DNA from: Phaeobacter sp. B1627
GTDB taxonomy: Bacteria; Pseudomonadota; Alphaproteobacteria; Rhodobacterales; Rhodobacteraceae
NCBI RefSeq assembly: GCF_006265095.1
Contig: NZ_VCNK01000001.1
Span: 124,001-188,000 of the forward strand
Reading direction: 5' to 3'
Length of the DNA stretch: 64,000 nt
The stretch's first letter is position 1. Each line of letters starts with the position of its first letter. This document shows positions 28,145-36,446 of the stretch, piece by piece. The notes below the pieces were generated by a model that searched no databases, was not told the origin of the DNA, and worked only from the letters and a program-made list of their open reading frames with translations. The translations under genes and the position numbers were made by a program.

Positions 28145-28915
28145 ATGACATCTATTGCGTTCGCCCGGTTCCTGATCCCGATCCTCGTTGCGCTGTTGCC
28201 GATGGCGGCGGCGGCGGGCTCGGGCTGTGTTATCCTGTTGCACGGGCTGGCGCGGACAGAGACCTCTTTTCTGCTGATGGAAGAGGCGCTGACGGCGCGC
28301 GGCTACGAGGTGGTCCGCCCCGGCTACCCGTCCACCGAACACACGGTGGAGCGTCTGGCCAATGCGGTGATGCCGCGGGCCTTTGACGCCTGCACCCAGA
28401 CGCCGGTGCATCTGGTGACCCATTCCATGGGCGGCATTCTGGTGCGATACTGGCTGGCCCATACGCGGCCGGTGACGCTGGGGCGGGTGGTGATGCTGTC
28501 GCCGCCGAACAGCGGCAGCGAGCTGGTCGATGAAATGGGCGACTGGGCGGTCTTTGATCTGCTGCATGGACCGGCGGGGCAGGAGCTGGGCACCGGCCCG
28601 TCCAGCCTGCCGAATCGCCTGCCGCCGGTGGATTACCCGGTTGGCATCATCGCGGGCAGCCAATCGCTGAACCCGGTGTTCTCGGCGCTGATCCCTGGCA
28701 AGGACGACGGCAAGGTCTCGGTCGAGAGCACCCGGGTCGAGGGCATGACATCACAGCTGATCCTGCCGGTGACGCATACCTATATGATGAACAACCCGCG
28801 GGTCATTGCTCAGGTTGTGCAATTCCTCGAAACCGGGCGGTTTGACACCTCGCTGGGGTGGCTGGACGGGCTGTTGGGGCGGGATTGGGACAGCGGACTG
28901 AACGGAGCGGAGTAG
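28145..28915 (+). CDS. Secreted alpha/beta hydrolase (lipase-like)
   Basis: 256 residues. A signal peptide ([19 protein letters not shown]) directs it to the periplasm. Hydrolase motifs: [14 protein letters not shown], the nucleophile elbow [12 protein letters not shown], and the catalytic histidine in [17 protein letters not shown], as in PGAP1/lipase-class proteins with GxSxG. ATG 28145 gives the cleanest signal peptide; ATG 28133 (adding MCCS) is possible. It starts 50 bp after the DMT gene and ends 5 bp before phnM, which suggests one operon. Substrate not known. Confidence 0.87.
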   Translation: MTSIAFARFLIPILVALLPMAAAAGSGCVILLHGLARTETSFLLMEEALTARGYEVVRPGYPSTEHTVERLANAVMPRAFDACTQTPVHLVTHSMGGILVRYWLAHTRPVTLGRVVMLSPPNSGSELVDEMGDWAVFDLLHGPAGQELGTGPSSLPNRLPPVDYPVGIIAGSQSLNPVFSALIPGKDDGKVSVESTRVEGMTSQLILPVTHTYMMNNPRVIAQVVQFLETGRFDTSLGWLDGLLGRDWDSGLNGAE

Positions 28916-28920
28916 CGACA

Positions 28921-30090
28921 ATGGACAGAGACCGGGACGCCGGGGGAAGGGTGGAACTGCGGCTGACCGGTGCGGATGTGCTGCGGCCCGGCGGGGTGGA
29001 GCGTGGGGGCCTGCTGTGCCTTGCAGAGGGCGTATTGCAGGACGCGGCTGGTGGCCGTGAGGTGGACCTGCGCGGCTATCGCATCCTGCCGGGTATTGTC
29101 GATCTGCACGGTGACGGCTTCGAGCGCCATGTGGCCCCGCGCCGGGGGGCGATGAAGCAGATGGCGGAAGGGATCCGCGCCACCGAGGCCGAACTGGCCG
29201 CCAATGGCATCACCACCGGGGTTCTGGCGCAGTTCTGTTCCTGGGAGGGGGGCTTGCGCGGGCCGGACTTTGCCCGGCAGGTGTTTGCGGGGATCGCCGG
29301 GGTGCGGCATCAACTGGTCACCGATCTGCTGCCGCAGCTGCGGTTCGAAATCCATCTGCTGGAGGCCTATGAGGGGCTGGCGGCGGAGATCGCGGAGTGC
29401 GGCGTGCCCTATGTGGTGTTCAACGATCATCTGCCGCATGACAAGCTGGCGGAGGGGAAAAAGCCGCCGCGTCTGACCGGACAGGCGCTGAAGGCCGGGC
29501 GCAACCCAGAGCGGCATTTCGAGATGTTGCTGGAGCTGCATGCGCGCCGGGGCGAGGTGCCGGGGGCATTGGATGGGCTTTGTGCGCAGCTGCGCGCGGC
29601 CGGTGTGCGCCTTGGCAGCCACGATGACCGGACGGCGGCGGACCGTGCCGCCTGGCGGGCGCGGGGGGCGACGATTTCCGAGTTTCCCGAAACCCCGGAG
29701 GCGGCAGAGGCCGCGCGGGCCGGGGGGGATGATATCATCCTCGGATCGCCCAATGTGGTGCGGGGGGGATCCCACAAGGGCAATGCCTCGGCGATCGAGC
29801 TGATCGCGATGGGGCTGTGTGATGCGCTGGCGTCAGACTATCACTACCCGAGCCCGCGCCGGGCAGCGTTGATGCTGGCGCGCACCGGCGTTGTGCCGTT
29901 GGAGGCCGCCTGGGGGCTGGTGTCCTCTGGCCCGGCCCGGGTGCTGGGGCTTGCGGATCGGGGCGATCTGAGGACGGGGCAACGTGCGGATCTGGTGATT
30001 CTGGATGCGCAGGATCAGGTGGCTGCCACGCTGTCGGGCGGTCGGGTGAGCTATATGAGTGGCCCTGTCGCGGCGCGGTTTCTCGCCTGA
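28921..30090 (+). CDS. phnM: PhnM: RPnTP diphosphatase homologue
   Basis: Amidohydrolase-fold protein (389 residues) matching PhnM, which removes diphosphate from alpha-D-ribose 1-methylphosphonate 5-triphosphate in the C-P lyase pathway. Motifs: ILPGIVDLHGDGFERHVAPR, VFNDHLPHDKL, GSHDDRT, GSPNVVRGGSHKGN and ALASDYHYPSPRRAALML. ATG 28921 is 5 bp after the hydrolase stop. None of the C-P lyase genes phnG-phnL or phnJ is in the window, so it is a stand-alone copy. The end of the gene is part of a 27-bp tandem duplication. Confidence 0.9.
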   Translation: MDRDRDAGGRVELRLTGADVLRPGGVERGGLLCLAEGVLQDAAGGREVDLRGYRILPGIVDLHGDGFERHVAPRRGAMKQMAEGIRATEAELAANGITTGVLAQFCSWEGGLRGPDFARQVFAGIAGVRHQLVTDLLPQLRFEIHLLEAYEGLAAEIAECGVPYVVFNDHLPHDKLAEGKKPPRLTGQALKAGRNPERHFEMLLELHARRGEVPGALDGLCAQLRAAGVRLGSHDDRTAADRAAWRARGATISEFPETPEAAEAARAGGDDIILGSPNVVRGGSHKGNASAIELIAMGLCDALASDYHYPSPRRAALMLARTGVVPLEAAWGLVSSGPARVLGLADRGDLRTGQRADLVILDAQDQVAATLSGGRVSYMSGPVAARFLA

Positions 30091-30121
30091 GCGACAGCGG
30101 CGCGGTTTCTGGCCTGAGCAG
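30071..30121. repeat. 27-bp tandem duplication containing the phnM stop
   Basis: The segment CGGCGCGGTTTCTCGCCTGA plus seven bases, which includes the phnM stop, recurs directly downstream with one change (CTC to CTG). Two copies, head to tail. Confidence 0.9.
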
Positions 30122-30268
30122 GGATGTGATCCAGGGTGGGGCACCTGCGGCGGGCAGGCATGCGCTTGCAGCGGGCGGGCGTGCGCCGCGCGTCAGGCCC
30201 TGCGGGCCCTCCTTGCGGCGCGGTCCATCCGCCTTGCGGCGAACGGACAGGAGGCGAACCGCCAGGCG

Positions 30269-30307
30269 CGAACGGACGGGTCGAACGGACGGGTCGACAG
30301 AACGGGC
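30269..30307. repeat. 13-bp tandem repeat downstream of purK
   Basis: CGAACGGACGGGT twice exactly and a third degenerate copy (CGACAGAACGGGC). It ends 6 bp before the purK stop codon, between the convergent phnM and purK genes. Confidence 0.88.
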
Positions 30308-30312
30308 GCGCG

Positions 30313-31410
30313 CTACCAGCCGTCGCGGCCCTCTGTGCGCACCAGCCTGTTCACATGACCCATCTTGCGCCCGGGCTTGGCTTCGGATTTGCCATAGAGG
30401 TGAATGGCGCAATCGGGCTCGCGGGCCAGATCGCCAAGGCGCGCGATGTCGTCGCCGATGAGGTTCTCCATCACCACATCCGCATAGCGCTGCCCGTTCC
30501 CCAGCGTCCAGCCGGCGATGGCGCGGATGTGCTGTTCGAACTGATCGATCGCGCAGCCCTGTTGCGTCCAATGGCCGGAATTATGCACGCGCGGCGCGAT
30601 CTCATTGACCACCAGACCGTGGCCGGTGACAAAGATCTCGACCCCAAGCACTCCGACATAGTCCAGCGCGTTCAGGATCTTGCCGGCCATCAACACCGCA
30701 TCCATGCTCTGTCCGGTATTGAGGTTGGCGGGCACCGTCGTGGTATGCAGGATGCCTTCGAGGTGGACATTCTCACCGGGGTCGTAGCAGGCGACCTTGC
30801 CATCGAGACTGCGGGCGGCAATCACCGAGACCTCATGGGAAAAGGCCACGAACCCTTCGAGAAGCGCGGGGGCGCCCTGCATGGCTGCGAGGGCCTCGGG
30901 GGCTTCGTCGGGGGTCATCAGCCGGGCCTGGCCCTTGCCGTCATAGCCGAACCGGCGGGTCTTCAGGATCGAGGGCGTGCCGACCTGTTCGAGCGCGGCG
31001 TCCAAGCTGGCGGCGTCGCTGACCTCGGCAAAGGGGGCGGTGGCGAGGCCGAGATCCTGCAGGAAGGTTTTCTCGGTCAGGCGGTCCTGCGAGATCCGCA
31101 GCGCCTCGCGGCCGGGGCGGATCGGTTTCAGCGCTTCGAGCACATCCAGCGCGCTGGTGGGGATATTCTCGAACTCATAGGTGATGATGTCGACGCTCGC
31201 GGCAAAGGCGCGCAGGGCGGCCTCGTCCTCATATCCGGCGGTGGTGACCTGATCGGCCACATGGCCTGCGGGCGGGGCCACCGACGGGTCAAAGATGTGG
31301 GTCCGAAAGCCGAGGCGGGAGGCCGCAACCGAGAGCATGCGCCCCAGTTGGCCGCCGCCGAGAATGCCGATGGTGGCACCGGGGGCCAGGGGCGGGGCGA
31401 GATCAGTCAT
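30313..31410 (-). CDS. purK: N5-carboxyaminoimidazole ribonucleotide synthase
   Basis: ATP-grasp enzyme of purine synthesis (365 residues) that carboxylates AIR to N5-CAIR. N-terminal [21 protein letters not shown], then the ATP-grasp segment [14 protein letters not shown] and the metal-binding [14 protein letters not shown] are all conserved. Start [11 protein letters not shown] overlaps the end of purE by 8 bp, so the two enzymes of consecutive steps are coupled. Ends just before a short tandem array. Confidence 0.97.
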   Translation of the reverse strand: MTDLAPPLAPGATIGILGGGQLGRMLSVAASRLGFRTHIFDPSVAPPAGHVADQVTTAGYEDEAALRAFAASVDIITYEFENIPTSALDVLEALKPIRPGREALRISQDRLTEKTFLQDLGLATAPFAEVSDAASLDAALEQVGTPSILKTRRFGYDGKGQARLMTPDEAPEALAAMQGAPALLEGFVAFSHEVSVIAARSLDGKVACYDPGENVHLEGILHTTTVPANLNTGQSMDAVLMAGKILNALDYVGVLGVEIFVTGHGLVVNEIAPRVHNSGHWTQQGCAIDQFEQHIRAIAGWTLGNGQRYADVVMENLIGDDIARLGDLAREPDCAIHLYGKSEAKPGRKMGHVNRLVRTEGRDGW

Positions 31411-31891
31411 CGGATGGGGACTCCGGGATGGACGCGGCGAGGGCGGCGCGCCAGGTGTCGAGGCGCAGGGCCAGATCGGGATCGCTGACGGCGAGGATGC
31501 CTGCAGCCATGAGGCCCGCATTGGCGGCTCCGGCCGCTCCGATGGCCATGGTTGCGACGGGAAAGCCCTTGGGCATCTGGACAATGGAATAGAGACTGTC
31601 GACCCCGGAGAGGGCGCGGGTCTGGACCGGCACCCCGACCACCGGAATACGGGTCTTTGAGGCCATCATGCCCGGCAGATGGGCGGCCCCGCCGGCGCCT
31701 GCGATGATCACATGCAGGCCGCGTTCTGCTGCGGTCCTGCCGTAGTCCCACAGCCGGTCGGGGGTGCGGTGGGCCGAGACGATTCGGGTCTCGTAAGCGA
31801 CGCCCAGCTCGTCCAGAATCGTGGCGGCCTCCTTCATCGTGGGCCAGTCGGACTGGCTTCCCATGATGATCCCTACTTTGATTTCGGCCAT
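31403..31891 (-). CDS. purE: N5-carboxyaminoimidazole ribonucleotide mutase
   Basis: 162-residue mutase that turns N5-CAIR into CAIR. Conserved [35 protein letters not shown] and VGVPVQT. Start [12 protein letters not shown] is set by the family and by an AGAGAGGCGTAGAG stretch upstream; the frame is open 19 codons further. First gene of purE-purK; the two reading frames overlap by 8 bp. Confidence 0.97.
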   Translation of the reverse strand: MAEIKVGIIMGSQSDWPTMKEAATILDELGVAYETRIVSAHRTPDRLWDYGRTAAERGLHVIIAGAGGAAHLPGMMASKTRIPVVGVPVQTRALSGVDSLYSIVQMPKGFPVATMAIGAAGAANAGLMAAGILAVSDPDLALRLDTWRAALAASIPESPSDD

Positions 31892-31993
31892 CTCTACGCC
31901 TCTCTGTGGAAGGAGCGCGCACCTTAGCGAAAATGACCCAAATGGCAATGCGTCCGCGTTTGCATTTTACCACCCGGGCGACCGGGATGCGCC

Positions 31994-32218
31994 CTAGGCG
32001 ATGATGTCCGGCAGCAGCCGATCCTCAATCAGGGAGATCTTGTCCTTGAGGTTCAGCTTTTGCTTTTTTAGGCGCCGGATGGTCAGCGGATCGGCTGTGC
32101 CCTTTTCCTCGAGCGCCTGGATCGCCTCGTCGAGGTCCCTGTGTTCTCTGCGAAAGACTTCCAGCTCGACTTTCAGCACGTCGTCGGTGGCCATCGACAA
32201 ATCAGACCGCTTGTTCAT
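31994..32218 (-). CDS. YdcH/DUF465 family protein
   Basis: Small helical protein of 74 residues. The pattern VELEVFRREHRDLDEAIQALEEKGTADPLTIRRLKKQKLNLKDKISLIED is the DUF465 signature: heptad-rich helices that form a coiled coil. It is a single gene, divergent from the Hsp20 unit. Role unknown across bacteria. Confidence 0.92.
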   Translation of the reverse strand: MNKRSDLSMATDDVLKVELEVFRREHRDLDEAIQALEEKGTADPLTIRRLKKQKLNLKDKISLIEDRLLPDIIA

Positions 32219-32315
32219 TTGCGACTCTTGTTAAGGACAGTGAAACGATAGGGGCAGTAGGCTCAGTCAGATAGGGGCGCCAGAGGCACCTTTGTTCGGA
32301 AAGCTGAACCTGGGA

Positions 32316-32343
32316 CTTGTGAAACGGCAAATACATCCCATAT
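32316..32343 (+). promoter_or_regulatory. Probable RpoH (sigma-32) promoter of the Hsp20 gene
   Basis: CTTG (32316-32319), an 18-bp spacer and CCATAT (32338-32343) match the alphaproteobacterial heat-shock consensus. Transcription would begin near 32350, leaving about 64 nt of leader that holds a CGAAAG/CTTTCG hairpin (32372-32392) just before the ribosome-binding site. Confidence 0.7.
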
Positions 32344-32413
32344 CCTATAACACAGCGGTTGCCTGAATGGGACCGAAAGAAAACGTCGCTTTCGAATTAA
32401 GGACGAGAAAACA

Positions 32414-32827
32414 GTGTCGAAACTTACCTTGGGCGCATATCCGCATATGTTGGGCTTTGAACAGCTCGAACGCTTGCTGGAGCGCTCTGCCAAATCCGGC
32501 AATGAAGGCTATCCCCCATATAATATCGAACAGACATCCGATGATTCCTATCGCATCACGCTGGCCGTGGCCGGATTTGCGGAACAGGATCTCGCCATCA
32601 CGATCGAAGACCGGCAGTTGGTGATTCGCGGGCGTCAGAGCGACGACTCCGATGGGCGCATCTTCTTGCACCGTGGCATTGCCGCGCGTCAGTTCCAGCG
32701 CATGTTCGTACTGGCCGATGGCGTCGAAGTGGGCGAAGCGGTGATGGAAAACGGGTTGCTGCACGTGGATCTGACCCGTTCGCGACCAGAAACCGTTGTC
32801 CAGACAATCAACATAAGAAAGGGGTAA
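32414..32827 (+). CDS. Small heat-shock protein, Hsp20 family
   Basis: Holdase of 137 residues with an alpha-crystallin domain: YNIEQTSDDSYRITLAVAGFAEQDLAITIEDRQLVIRGRQ, then IAARQFQRMFVLADGVEV and ENGLLHVDLTR, ending in the I-x-I-type motif INIRKG. This is the class A (IbpA-like) form of alphaproteobacteria. GTG start with AAGGACGAG upstream. Heat-shock control is supported by the promoter at 32316-32343. DUF1150 follows 3 bp later. Confidence 0.95.
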   Translation: MSKLTLGAYPHMLGFEQLERLLERSAKSGNEGYPPYNIEQTSDDSYRITLAVAGFAEQDLAITIEDRQLVIRGRQSDDSDGRIFLHRGIAARQFQRMFVLADGVEVGEAVMENGLLHVDLTRSRPETVVQTINIRKG

Positions 32828-32830
32828 ATC

Positions 32831-33055
32831 ATGCAGACACCAGTAGATTTCGCAGAAACCGGCGGACGGACCGTTTACGTGAAAACCGTGGAGGTTGCCG
32901 ATCTGCCAGAGACGGTGCAGGCCACTGTACCCGGCCGCAAGCAGCTCTATGCCGTGCACGATGAGGCGGGCGAACAGCTTGCCCTCGTGGCGGATCGCCA
33001 CATGGCCTTCGTGCTGGCGCGCCAGCACGACTACGCGCCGGTTCCCGTTCACTAG
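32831..33055 (+). CDS. DUF1150 family protein
   Basis: 74 residues; FAETGGRTVYVKTVEVADLPETVQATVPGRKQLYAVHDEAGEQLALVADRHMAFVLARQHDYAPVPVH is characteristic of DUF1150. The pair Hsp20-DUF1150 is a recurring neighbourhood in alphaproteobacteria, so a stress role is inferred. AAGGGGTAAATC supplies the ribosome-binding site. Function unknown. Confidence 0.93.
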   Translation: MQTPVDFAETGGRTVYVKTVEVADLPETVQATVPGRKQLYAVHDEAGEQLALVADRHMAFVLARQHDYAPVPVH

Positions 33056-33194
33056 ACCGGCACGCGACGGCCAGCGGCATCCGCCCGGTTTCGGTCCTGC
33101 GATCTCCAGACCGTGACACAGGTCAGTGGACGCAGATCTGTGGAACAAGGCCGCTGCACAAAAGCGCCCGCCAATGCCAGATGCACGGAACCCG

Positions 33195-33227
33195 ACCCCG
33201 CCCTCTGATCAGAGGCGCGGGGTTTTG
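33195..33227 (+). terminator. Terminator of the Hsp20-DUF1150 operon
   Basis: ACCCCGC-CCTCT-gatc-AGAGG-c-GCGGGGT forms a long hairpin followed by TTTTGT. It lies 140 bp after DUF1150. Confidence 0.88.
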
Positions 33228-33352
33228 TGCTTCTTGCCCGCCCCGGGTCTGCGTCAACTTTGTATCGGCACAGGAGCTATCGCTGGACCCGCCTGGGCGC
33301 AGGTGATTGCCTGTGCAGAGGCTGACACATCCACTGGCAGGGAGCGCGCAGG

Positions 33353-34249
33353 ATGGCGGAATTTCAATTTGATTGGGTCGATGCCTTTACCGACAGACCC
33401 TTTGGCGGCAACGGCTGTGCGGTGGTGCATGGCGGTGCGGATCTGCCGGAGGCGGTGGCCTGTGCCTATGTGCGCGAGACCTCTCTGGTGGAGTGTACCT
33501 TCACGGGGCCGTCGGAGGTCGCCGACATCCGGGTGCGCTATTATCTGGCCAGTCGCGAGATCCCCTTTGCCGGCCATCCCACGATTGCAACGGTCGCGGC
33601 GATGCGCGACAGGGGCATGATCGCGGGCGACCGGATCACGCTGGAGACCGGCGCGGGGATCGTGCCGGTGGATCTGGAGGGGGACCGGATCGTCATGCAG
33701 CAGGTGGCGCCCGAGTTCGGTCCCATGCCCGCTGTGGATTTGGTGGCACGGGCCATCACACTGCCGCCCGCGGCGATTGTGGCCCCGCCGCAGATGGTGT
33801 CCACGGGGCTGCCGTTTTGCATCACCGTCCTGCGGGATCACGCGGCGCTGAGGGCCGCGCGGCTGGATGGCGCGGCGATGGCGGATCTCGGCCGCGCGCT
33901 TGGAAGTGAGGGCACCGATATGATGGAGCCGTTTCTGGTGACGCTGCAGGGCATGAGCGCGACGGGAGATACGTTTTCGCGACTGCTGCTGATGCCGCCA
34001 AGCCCGCCGGAGGATGCCTTTACCGGCTCGGCAACGGGGGCGATGGCTGCCTATTTGTGGCGCCACGGCCTGATGCAGAAATCCCGCTTTACCGCCGAAC
34101 AGGGCCATCTGATGGGGCGGCCGGGACAGGCGGAGGTGAGCCGGGTTGGCCCTGCCGATGCGATCTCTGGCGTGCGGGTCGGGGGCAAGGGGTATGTCAT
34201 GATGCGTGGCACGGTCGACCTGCCGGAGCAGCTGGAGCGTCTCGCCTGA
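33353..34249 (+). CDS. PhzF-family isomerase/epimerase-like protein
   Basis: 298 residues of the PhzF/DapF-like fold. N-terminal FQFDWVDAFTDRPFGGNGCAVV, the conserved ETSLVECTF with the catalytic glutamate, REIPFAGHPTIATVAAM, and FTGSATGAMAAYLWRHGLM near the C-terminus. PhzF isomerises an intermediate of phenazine synthesis, but most family members lie outside such clusters and no phz genes are present, so the substrate is unknown. A 12-bp tandem array starts 6 bp after the stop. Confidence 0.93.
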   Translation: MAEFQFDWVDAFTDRPFGGNGCAVVHGGADLPEAVACAYVRETSLVECTFTGPSEVADIRVRYYLASREIPFAGHPTIATVAAMRDRGMIAGDRITLETGAGIVPVDLEGDRIVMQQVAPEFGPMPAVDLVARAITLPPAAIVAPPQMVSTGLPFCITVLRDHAALRAARLDGAAMADLGRALGSEGTDMMEPFLVTLQGMSATGDTFSRLLLMPPSPPEDAFTGSATGAMAAYLWRHGLMQKSRFTAEQGHLMGRPGQAEVSRVGPADAISGVRVGGKGYVMMRGTVDLPEQLERLA

Positions 34250-34254
34250 AGCTC

Positions 34255-34302
34255 GGCCCGGACGCTGGCCCGAACACTGGCCCGGACGCTGGCCCGAAGA
34301 CT
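34255..34302. repeat. 12-bp tandem array, 4 units, after the PhzF gene
   Basis: GGCCCGGACGCT, GGCCCGAACACT, GGCCCGGACGCT and GGCCCGAAGACT. Just beyond it the gene's terminal CTCGCCTGA reappears at 34312, so the end of the gene seems to have been copied as well. Confidence 0.92.
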
Positions 34303-34348
34303 GATCGGTATCTCGCCTGAACGCGGCTCTGATCTCTGGGGCAAACGA

Positions 34349-34376
34349 AAAACGGCCCGCCAGGGGGCGGACCGTT
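34349..34376 (-). terminator. Terminator of the Sat-CysC gene
   Basis: AACGG-CCCGCC pairs with GGCGG-ACCGTT; on the minus strand it runs into TTTTTCGTTTG. About 50 bp after the stop. Confidence 0.88.
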
Positions 34377-34424
34377 TGTGTGTACCGTTGGTGTTCAGGG
34401 CCATGCGGCGGCCTTGACGGGGGA

Positions 34425-36143
34425 TCAGCTGGCGCTGATCAGGCCCATGCTTTCCAGCTTCAGCAGCACCTGATGCGCGCAGTTGTCGACTTCGACATTT
34501 TCGGTCTCCACGCTCAGTTCGGGGTTCTCCGGCACGTCGTAGGGATCTGAAATGCCGGTAAATTCCTTGATCTTGCCTTCGCGGGCGAGCTTGTAGAGAC
34601 CCTTGCGGTCGCGGCGCTCGCATTCTTCGAGCGTGGTTGCGACATGCACTTCGACAAAGGCGCCGAACTGCTCGATCTCTTCGCGGACGTGACGGCGGGT
34701 CGCGGCATAGGGCGCGATCGGTGCACAGATCGCAATGCCACCGTTCTTGGTGATCTCGGAGGCCACATAGCCGATGCGTTTGATGTTGAGATCACGGTGC
34801 TCTTTGGAGAAGCCCAGCTCCGAGCTGAGGTTCTTGCGCACGATATCCCCGTCCAGCAGCGTCACCGGGCGGCCGCCCATCTCCATCAGCTTGACCATGA
34901 GGGCGTTGGCGATGGTGGATTTGCCGGAGCCGGAAAACCCGGTGAAAAAGACGGTGAACCCCTGCTGCGAGCGCGGCGGCTTGGTCTTGCGCAGCTCGGC
35001 CACCACTTCGGGAAAGGAGAACCATTCCGGAATATCCAACCCTTCGGCCAGACGACGGCGCAATTCAGTGCCGGATATGTTGAGGATGGTGACGTCATCC
35101 TTGTCAGCGATTTCATCGGCGGGTTCGTATTGGGCGCGTTCCTGCACATAGACCATGTGTTTGAAATCGACCATTTCGATGCCCATTTCCTCCTGATGCT
35201 CGCGGAACAGGTCCTGCGCGTCATAGGGGCCGTAGAAGTCCTCGCCGGCAGAGTTCTTGCCGGGGCCTGCGTGGTCGCGACCGACGATGAAATGGGTGCA
35301 ACCGTGGTTCTTGCGGATCAGCCCGTGCCAGACCGCCTCGCGCGGGCCTGCCATGCGCATCGCAAGGTTCAGCAGGCTCATGGAGGTGGTGGCGGCCGGG
35401 TATTTGTCCAGCACCGCCTCGTAGCAGCGCACGCGGGTGAAGTGGTCGACGTCGCCCGGTTTGGTCAGGCCCACAACCGGGTGGATCAGCAGGTTGGCCT
35501 GGGCTTCACGCGCGGCGCGGAAAGTCAGTTCCTGATGGGCCCGGTGCAGCGGGTTGCGGGTCTGAAAGGCCACGACCTTGCGCCAGCCGAGTTTGCGGAA
35601 GTAGGCGCGCAGTTCGTTCGGGGTGTCGCGGCGGGCGCGGAAATCATAGTGCACCGGCTGCTGGATGCCGGTCACCGGGCCGCCGAGGTAGATCTTGCCC
35701 GCGGTATGATGCAGGTAGTTCACCGCCGGATGCGCCAGATCGTCGGCGCCAAAGACCTGTTCGGCCTCGTGGGATTTGTTTGGCTCCCAGCGGTCGGTCA
35801 CGGTCATGGTGGCGAGAATGACGCCCTCCTGATCGCGCAGGGCAATATCCTGGCCGATCTCGATCGAGGCGGCAAAATCCTCGGTCACGTCCAATGTGAT
35901 CGGCATCGGCCAAAGCTGGCCGTCGGCGAGGCGCATATTGTCGACCACACCGTTATAATCTTCTTCGCTGAGGAAGCCCTTGAGCGGGTTGAAGCCGCCG
36001 TTCATCAGCAGCTCCAGATCGCAAATCTGGCGCGGAGACAGATCGTGACTGGTCAGGTCGCCGGCTTCCACCTTCAATTTCTGAGCAGAGTCATAGGATA
36101 CATAGAGCTCCGAAATCGGAGCCAAATTTTTCAACATAGTCAT
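34425..36143 (-). CDS. sat: Bifunctional sulfate adenylyltransferase/APS kinase
   Basis: 572 residues. The N-terminal ATP sulfurylase makes APS from sulfate: QTRNPLHRAHQELT (the QxRNP and HxxH motifs) and IVGRDHAGPGKNSAGEDFYGPYDAQ. The C-terminal APS kinase makes PAPS: FFTGFSGSGKSTIANAL (P-loop), DGDIVRKNLSSELGFSKEHRDLN and ITKNGGIAICAPIAPY. The fused form is typical of many alphaproteobacteria. Start ATG 36143 follows GAGAGACCT; a second ATG (36137) is two codons on. No sulfite-reduction genes are nearby. Confidence 0.96.
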   Translation of the reverse strand: MTMLKNLAPISELYVSYDSAQKLKVEAGDLTSHDLSPRQICDLELLMNGGFNPLKGFLSEEDYNGVVDNMRLADGQLWPMPITLDVTEDFAASIEIGQDIALRDQEGVILATMTVTDRWEPNKSHEAEQVFGADDLAHPAVNYLHHTAGKIYLGGPVTGIQQPVHYDFRARRDTPNELRAYFRKLGWRKVVAFQTRNPLHRAHQELTFRAAREAQANLLIHPVVGLTKPGDVDHFTRVRCYEAVLDKYPAATTSMSLLNLAMRMAGPREAVWHGLIRKNHGCTHFIVGRDHAGPGKNSAGEDFYGPYDAQDLFREHQEEMGIEMVDFKHMVYVQERAQYEPADEIADKDDVTILNISGTELRRRLAEGLDIPEWFSFPEVVAELRKTKPPRSQQGFTVFFTGFSGSGKSTIANALMVKLMEMGGRPVTLLDGDIVRKNLSSELGFSKEHRDLNIKRIGYVASEITKNGGIAICAPIAPYAATRRHVREEIEQFGAFVEVHVATTLEECERRDRKGLYKLAREGKIKEFTGISDPYDVPENPELSVETENVEVDNCAHQVLLKLESMGLISAS

Positions 36144-36396
36144 ATAGAGGTCTCTCTCGTCTGGCGTCGCGCCCGCAATCGCAGAGCTTGGGCGGAAATA
36201 CCCGCTCAACAGGACACATGTCTAGCCGCACTGCAGAAAAAGGAAGCTATGGGCTGGTTTAGCCGCAAGGTAACCGATGGTTGTGCGAAATTGGCCGCAG
36301 GCAGAACAACATTCACCAATTCGGGGCAATTCCGGGCCAACGGGGACCCATCGCTCTAGTGTCTTCGGGGCTAGGTTTTGGTACCGGCCTTCGAGG

Positions 36397-36446
36397 TCAG
36401 TCAGAGGGATCAGTCAGAGGGATCAGTCAGGGGGATCAGTCAGGGG
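36397..36446. repeat. 13-bp tandem array containing the cyaC stop, 4 units
   Basis: TCAGTCAGAGGGA twice, TCAGTCAGGGGGA once and a partial TCAGTCAGGGG. The third unit holds the stop of the cyclase gene (minus strand TGA), and the fourth lies in its last codons (PLTDPPD). Confidence 0.95.

Noticed and set aside
30136-31488. A 450-codon plus-strand frame over purK/purE
   Set aside because: Both purine genes on the other strand have full motifs; the shadow product has no recognisable domain.
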